From Pseudoxanthomonas mexicana (lineage in GTDB: Bacteria > Pseudomonadota > Gammaproteobacteria > Xanthomonadales > Xanthomonadaceae): a stretch of DNA of 64,000 nt. The notes below the pieces were generated by a model. That model worked only from the letters and a program-made list of their open reading frames with translations. It did no database searches and had not been told where the DNA came from. Both the position numbers and the translations under genes were made by a program. Each line of letters begins with the position of its first letter. The stretch's first letter is position 1. Location of the stretch: the NCBI RefSeq assembly GCF_001556105.1, contig NZ_LSIF01000083.1:62001-126000 (forward strand), in the 5' to 3' direction. Below, one piece after another: positions 61,259-64,000 of the stretch.

Positions 61259-62122
61259 GTGGCATTCCTCGATCAGCACCCCGAACTGGGGTTCCCGGTA
61301 GTCGCAGGCCTCGGCCTGCTGGTAGGCAGCTTCCTCAACGTGGTCATCCTGCGGCTGCCGCGGCGGCTCGAATGGGAGTGGAAGCGCGACGCGCGCGAGG
61401 TGCTGGAGGAGCCGGAGCTCTACGACCCACCGCCCCCGGGCATCGTGGTCGAGCGCTCGCACTGCCCGCATTGCAAGACGGCGCTGTCCTGGTACGAGAA
61501 CATCCCGCTGTTCAGCTGGCTGGCCCTGCGTGGCAAGTGTCGGCACTGCAAGACACCGATCTCGCCGCAATACCCGCTGGTCGAACTGCTTACCGCCGTG
61601 CTGGCCGTGGCATCGGTATGGCGCTTCGGCTTCGGCTGGCAAGGTTTCGGCGCGGCCCTGCTGAGTTGCTATCTGGTGGCGCTGAGCGGGATCGACCTGC
61701 GCACGCGGTTGTTGCCGGACCAGCTGACCCTGCCGCTGATGTGGCTGGGGCTGATTGGCAGCCTCGACAATCTCTACATGCCTGCCAAGCCCGCCTTGCT
61801 GGGCGCGATCGCGGGCTATGCCTCGCTGTGGCTGGTGTGGTGGATCTTCAAGCAGGTCACCGGCAAGGAAGGCATGGGCCGCGGCGATTTCAAGCTGCTG
61901 GCAGCGCTGGGCGCGTGGGTGGGGTTGAGCGGCGTGTTGCCCATCATCCTGTTCTCCTCGCTGGTGGGCGCCGTGGTTGGCTCGGTCTGGCTGGCCATGA
62001 AAGGGCGCGACCGCGCCACGCCGATCCCGTTCGGACCCTATCTGGCGATCGCAGGCTGGATCGTCTTCTTCTGGGGCCAGCAGATCGTCGATGCGTACCT
62101 GCAGTTCGCGGGCTTGAAGTAA
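61259..62122 (+). CDS. pilD: Prepilin leader peptidase/N-methyltransferase PilD
   Basis: 287-residue membrane aspartic protease that cleaves prepilin leaders and methylates the new N-terminus. A cytoplasmic zinc-type four-cysteine domain (CPHC...CRHC) follows the first helix. The catalytic aspartates are in SGIDLRTRLLPD and GRGDFKLLA. The start is GTG at 61259, 3 bp beyond the pilC stop. Here base composition returns to GC-rich. Followed by coaE. Confidence 0.97.
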   Translation: MAFLDQHPELGFPVVAGLGLLVGSFLNVVILRLPRRLEWEWKRDAREVLEEPELYDPPPPGIVVERSHCPHCKTALSWYENIPLFSWLALRGKCRHCKTPISPQYPLVELLTAVLAVASVWRFGFGWQGFGAALLSCYLVALSGIDLRTRLLPDQLTLPLMWLGLIGSLDNLYMPAKPALLGAIAGYASLWLVWWIFKQVTGKEGMGRGDFKLLAALGAWVGLSGVLPIILFSSLVGAVVGSVWLAMKGRDRATPIPFGPYLAIAGWIVFFWGQQIVDAYLQFAGLK

Positions 62123-62168
62123 CCCGGCCGCGGGCTCAGGCCTGTGCGCGTGGCCGCATACTCTGCCC

Positions 62169-62792
62169 ATGAGCGAGTACTTCATCGGAATGACCGGCGG
62201 CATCGCCTCGGGCAAGAGCGCGCTGGAGAAGGCGTTCGCGGCGCACGGCATCGTCGTGGCCGATGCCGACCTGCTGGCCCGCGAGGTGGTGCAACCGGGC
62301 ACATCTGCACTGGCCGCCGTGGTGGAACGATTCGGACGCGACGTGCTGCTGCCGGATGGCCAGTTGGACCGTACCGCCCTGCGCCAGCGGGTGTTCGGCA
62401 ACGACGGGGAACGGCGGGCGCTGGAAGCCATCCTGCATCCCGCCATCCGCGCGCGCCTGCTGGAGATCTGCCAGCGTGCTGTCAGCCCGTATGCGATCGC
62501 GGTGATCCCGCTGTTGACCGAAGGTGGTGGCCGGAGGACCTATCCCTGGCTGCGCCGCATCCTCGTGGTCGATACGCCAGCCGCGGTGCAGAAGGCGCGG
62601 CTGATGCAGCGCGACGGCATCGACGAGGCATTGGCGGAGAAGATGATGGCGGCCCAGGCATCCCGGGCCGACCGGCTGGCGTTGGCCGACGACATTGTGG
62701 TGAACGATGGCGGCATCGGCCATTTGCTAGATGCCGCGGATGCGCTGCATGCGCGCTATCTGGCGCTGGCCGCGGCAGCGTCCGCCACCTGA
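62169..62792 (+). CDS. coaE: Dephospho-CoA kinase
   Basis: 207-residue P-loop kinase performing the last step of coenzyme A synthesis. Walker A is GGIASGKS (residues 10-17). The remaining family motifs include ADADLLAREVVQPG and LHPAIRARL. Location after pilD is conserved in gammaproteobacteria with type IV pili. Confidence 0.97.
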   Translation: MSEYFIGMTGGIASGKSALEKAFAAHGIVVADADLLAREVVQPGTSALAAVVERFGRDVLLPDGQLDRTALRQRVFGNDGERRALEAILHPAIRARLLEICQRAVSPYAIAVIPLLTEGGGRRTYPWLRRILVVDTPAAVQKARLMQRDGIDEALAEKMMAAQASRADRLALADDIVVNDGGIGHLLDAADALHARYLALAAAASAT

Positions 62793-62799
62793 TCGAGCG

Positions 62800-63747
62800 T
62801 CAGGCGCCCCACAGGCTGCGGATGGCGGCGATGCCCTGCGCACCGTGTCGACGCGCTTCGCTGATGTCGACCGGCGTCATGCCGCCGATGGCATAGATCG
62901 GCAGTGAAACCCCCTCGCGCAGGCTGGCAAAGCCGGTCCATCCCAGCGGCGTGACGCCGGGATGGCTCTGGGTGGGATAGACGCTGCCGACCACGGCGAA
63001 GTCGCAGGCCAGCGCTTCGGCGCGCCGCAGATCCTCAGAGGTGTGGCAGGAGGCGCCGACGGGCTGGCCGGGTGGCAGTGGACGCCCCGTCAACTCCGCC
63101 AACTGGCCCGACCGCAGGTGTACGCCGACGCCCAATTCGCTGGCCAGCGCTACGTCGCCATTGAGCAGCACCTCGGCGCCCGCCTCACGGCACCGCGCTA
63201 CACCCTGCCGGGCCAGCGCCCGCCACGCTTCGTCGTCCGATTGGCGCGCACGCAGCTGGATGCGACGAATGCCCTGCGCCAACGCCTGCTCCAGCGCGGA
63301 CAGCCAGTGCGTGACCTCGCCGGGGTCGGGAGTGACGAGATAGCGGTCCGGCTGCAACAGCGCCGCGACGACCGGGCGGTCGGCAGGCGGCATGTCGTAA
63401 CGCATCAGTTTGTCGGGGGCGACCCAGGCCAGTGCCTGCCCTTCATGCCCGCGCGGCGTACCGGTCCAGCCCGTCAGGTGCCGCACCTCCAGGCACAGCC
63501 GCTTGTCGGGGTACTGCTGCGGGACGCTGATGAGGTGCTCGCCCACCCGCGCCTCTATGCCGAGTTCCTCGCGCAACTCCCGCACCAGCGCGTCTTCGGG
63601 CCGCTCCCCGGGTTCCTGTTTGCCGCCGGGAAACTCCCAGCGCCCGGCCAGGTCGCGCCCTTCCGTACGGCGGGCCAGCAGGATGCGGCCGCGCGCGTCG
63701 GTGATGACGGCAGCCATGACGTGGATGGAGCGCAGGGGCGTGAGCAT
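62800..63747 (-). CDS. Nudix hydrolase fused to a ThiE-like domain
   Basis: 315-residue fusion. Residues about 8-130 form a MutT-type Nudix domain with the box GGKQEPGERPEDALVRELREELG intact (two short parts: GGKQEPGE and RELREELG). Residues about 140-315 resemble thiamine-phosphate synthase (LQLRARQ, GVHLRSGQ, FAVVGSVYPTQSHPG). The Nudix half could cleanse oxidised nucleotides such as 8-oxo-dGTP; the second activity is uncertain. ATG at 63747. Convergent with coaE (7-bp gap). Confidence 0.9.
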   Translation of the reverse strand: MLTPLRSIHVMAAVITDARGRILLARRTEGRDLAGRWEFPGGKQEPGERPEDALVRELREELGIEARVGEHLISVPQQYPDKRLCLEVRHLTGWTGTPRGHEGQALAWVAPDKLMRYDMPPADRPVVAALLQPDRYLVTPDPGEVTHWLSALEQALAQGIRRIQLRARQSDDEAWRALARQGVARCREAGAEVLLNGDVALASELGVGVHLRSGQLAELTGRPLPPGQPVGASCHTSEDLRRAEALACDFAVVGSVYPTQSHPGVTPLGWTGFASLREGVSLPIYAIGGMTPVDISEARRHGAQGIAAIRSLWGA

Positions 63748-63803
63748 GGAAGCAGCTTGCCGGGAACCGGCGGGTAGACGCAAATAGTCACCGACCCGAC
63801 CCA

Positions 63804-63838
63804 AAGAAAAAGCCGCGCAGTGCGCGGCCTTTTCCTTC
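63804..63838 (-). terminator. Intrinsic terminator of secA
   Basis: GCCGCGC and GCGCGGC (63812-63828, loop AGT) form a 7-bp stem, with AAGG pairs extending it. On the minus strand TTTTTCTTTGG follows. It lies 19 bp beyond the secA stop. Confidence 0.88.
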
Positions 63839-63856
63839 AATCGAAGCGGTGATGCC

Positions 63857-64000
63857 TCAGGCCAACTGACCGTGGCAGTGCTTGAACTTCTTGCCGCTGC
63901 CGCAGGGGCACGGATCGTTGCGGCCCACCTTCGGCGCATCACGGTGCGCCGGCATCGGGCCGGACTGCATGTAGCCGCCTTGCGTCGCGGCGATCTGCCG
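63857..64000 (-). CDS. secA: Protein translocase ATPase SecA, C-terminal end only
   Basis: The last 47 residues are visible; the gene continues beyond the right edge. The sequence ends in the SEC-C zinc-binding motif [20 protein letters not shown] with cysteines spaced CxC and a C-H pair, typical of SecA tails that bind SecB and phospholipids. Identity rests on the tail only, but this ending is characteristic. Confidence 0.9.
   Translation of the reverse strand, partial: RQIAATQGGYMQSGPMPAHRDAPKVGRNDPCPCGSGKKFKHCHGQLA

Overview
The window is a GC-rich chromosomal segment from a gammaproteobacterium of the Xanthomonadaceae, probably a Pseudoxanthomonas, Stenotrophomonas or Xanthomonas relative. 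The evidence is the conserved order yebC-ruvC-ruvA-kup-ruvB-ybgC-tolQRAB-pal-cpoB-queE-queC, the order sucD-sucC/pilS-pilR-pilA...pilB-pilC-pilD-coaE, two TonB-dependent receptors, and dispersed GTAGG-type palindromic repeats. No rRNA, phage, insertion sequence or CRISPR array was seen. The species cannot be fixed from sequence reading alone.

Layout. 1-2441: truncated PLP enzyme, DUF3829 lipoprotein, tRNA-Lys. 2515-16245: one long minus-strand block for queuosine precursor synthesis, the Tol-Pal envelope machine, the RuvABC resolvasome, a Kup potassium transporter and YebC. 16302-20561: a small hydrolase, a secreted metallophosphoesterase, and an AraC regulator divergent from an ohr-hydrolase peroxide operon. 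20840-27407: acetyltransferase, acidic-tail protein, aspS, DUF3011 protein, FmdB and an ABC-F ATPase. 27612-41880: two paralogous TonB-dependent receptors flank a Kef-type antiporter, an EAL protein, clpB with a sigma-32 promoter, an NCS2-like permease and a DUF3574 lipoprotein. 42235-50657: the rluD-pgeF-DUF4166-DCC operon, bamD, a VKOR-thioredoxin fusion, nadE and sucCD. 50859-62792: the type IV pilus locus and coaE. 62800-64000: a Nudix-ThiE fusion and the 3' end of secA.

How the genes work together. TolQRA-TolB-Pal-CpoB, BamD and SecA maintain the envelope. PilS/PilR is a sigma-54 two-component system, and each of the two pilin genes has its own -24/-12 promoter. PilB, PilC and PilD are the assembly motor ATPase, platform protein and prepilin peptidase.

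Most interesting region: between the two pilin genes lies an A/T-richer, translationally coupled pair, a phospholipid-N-methyltransferase-like enzyme and a membrane-anchored alkaline-phosphatase-superfamily (sulfatase/EptA-like) protein. I propose a phospho-form (phosphoethanolamine or phosphocholine) pilin-modification cassette in the slot where relatives may carry other pilin-modifying genes. Other notable signals are repeat elements that supply the UAG stop of two genes, and a 24-bp motif shared at similar distance upstream of pilS and one TonB receptor.
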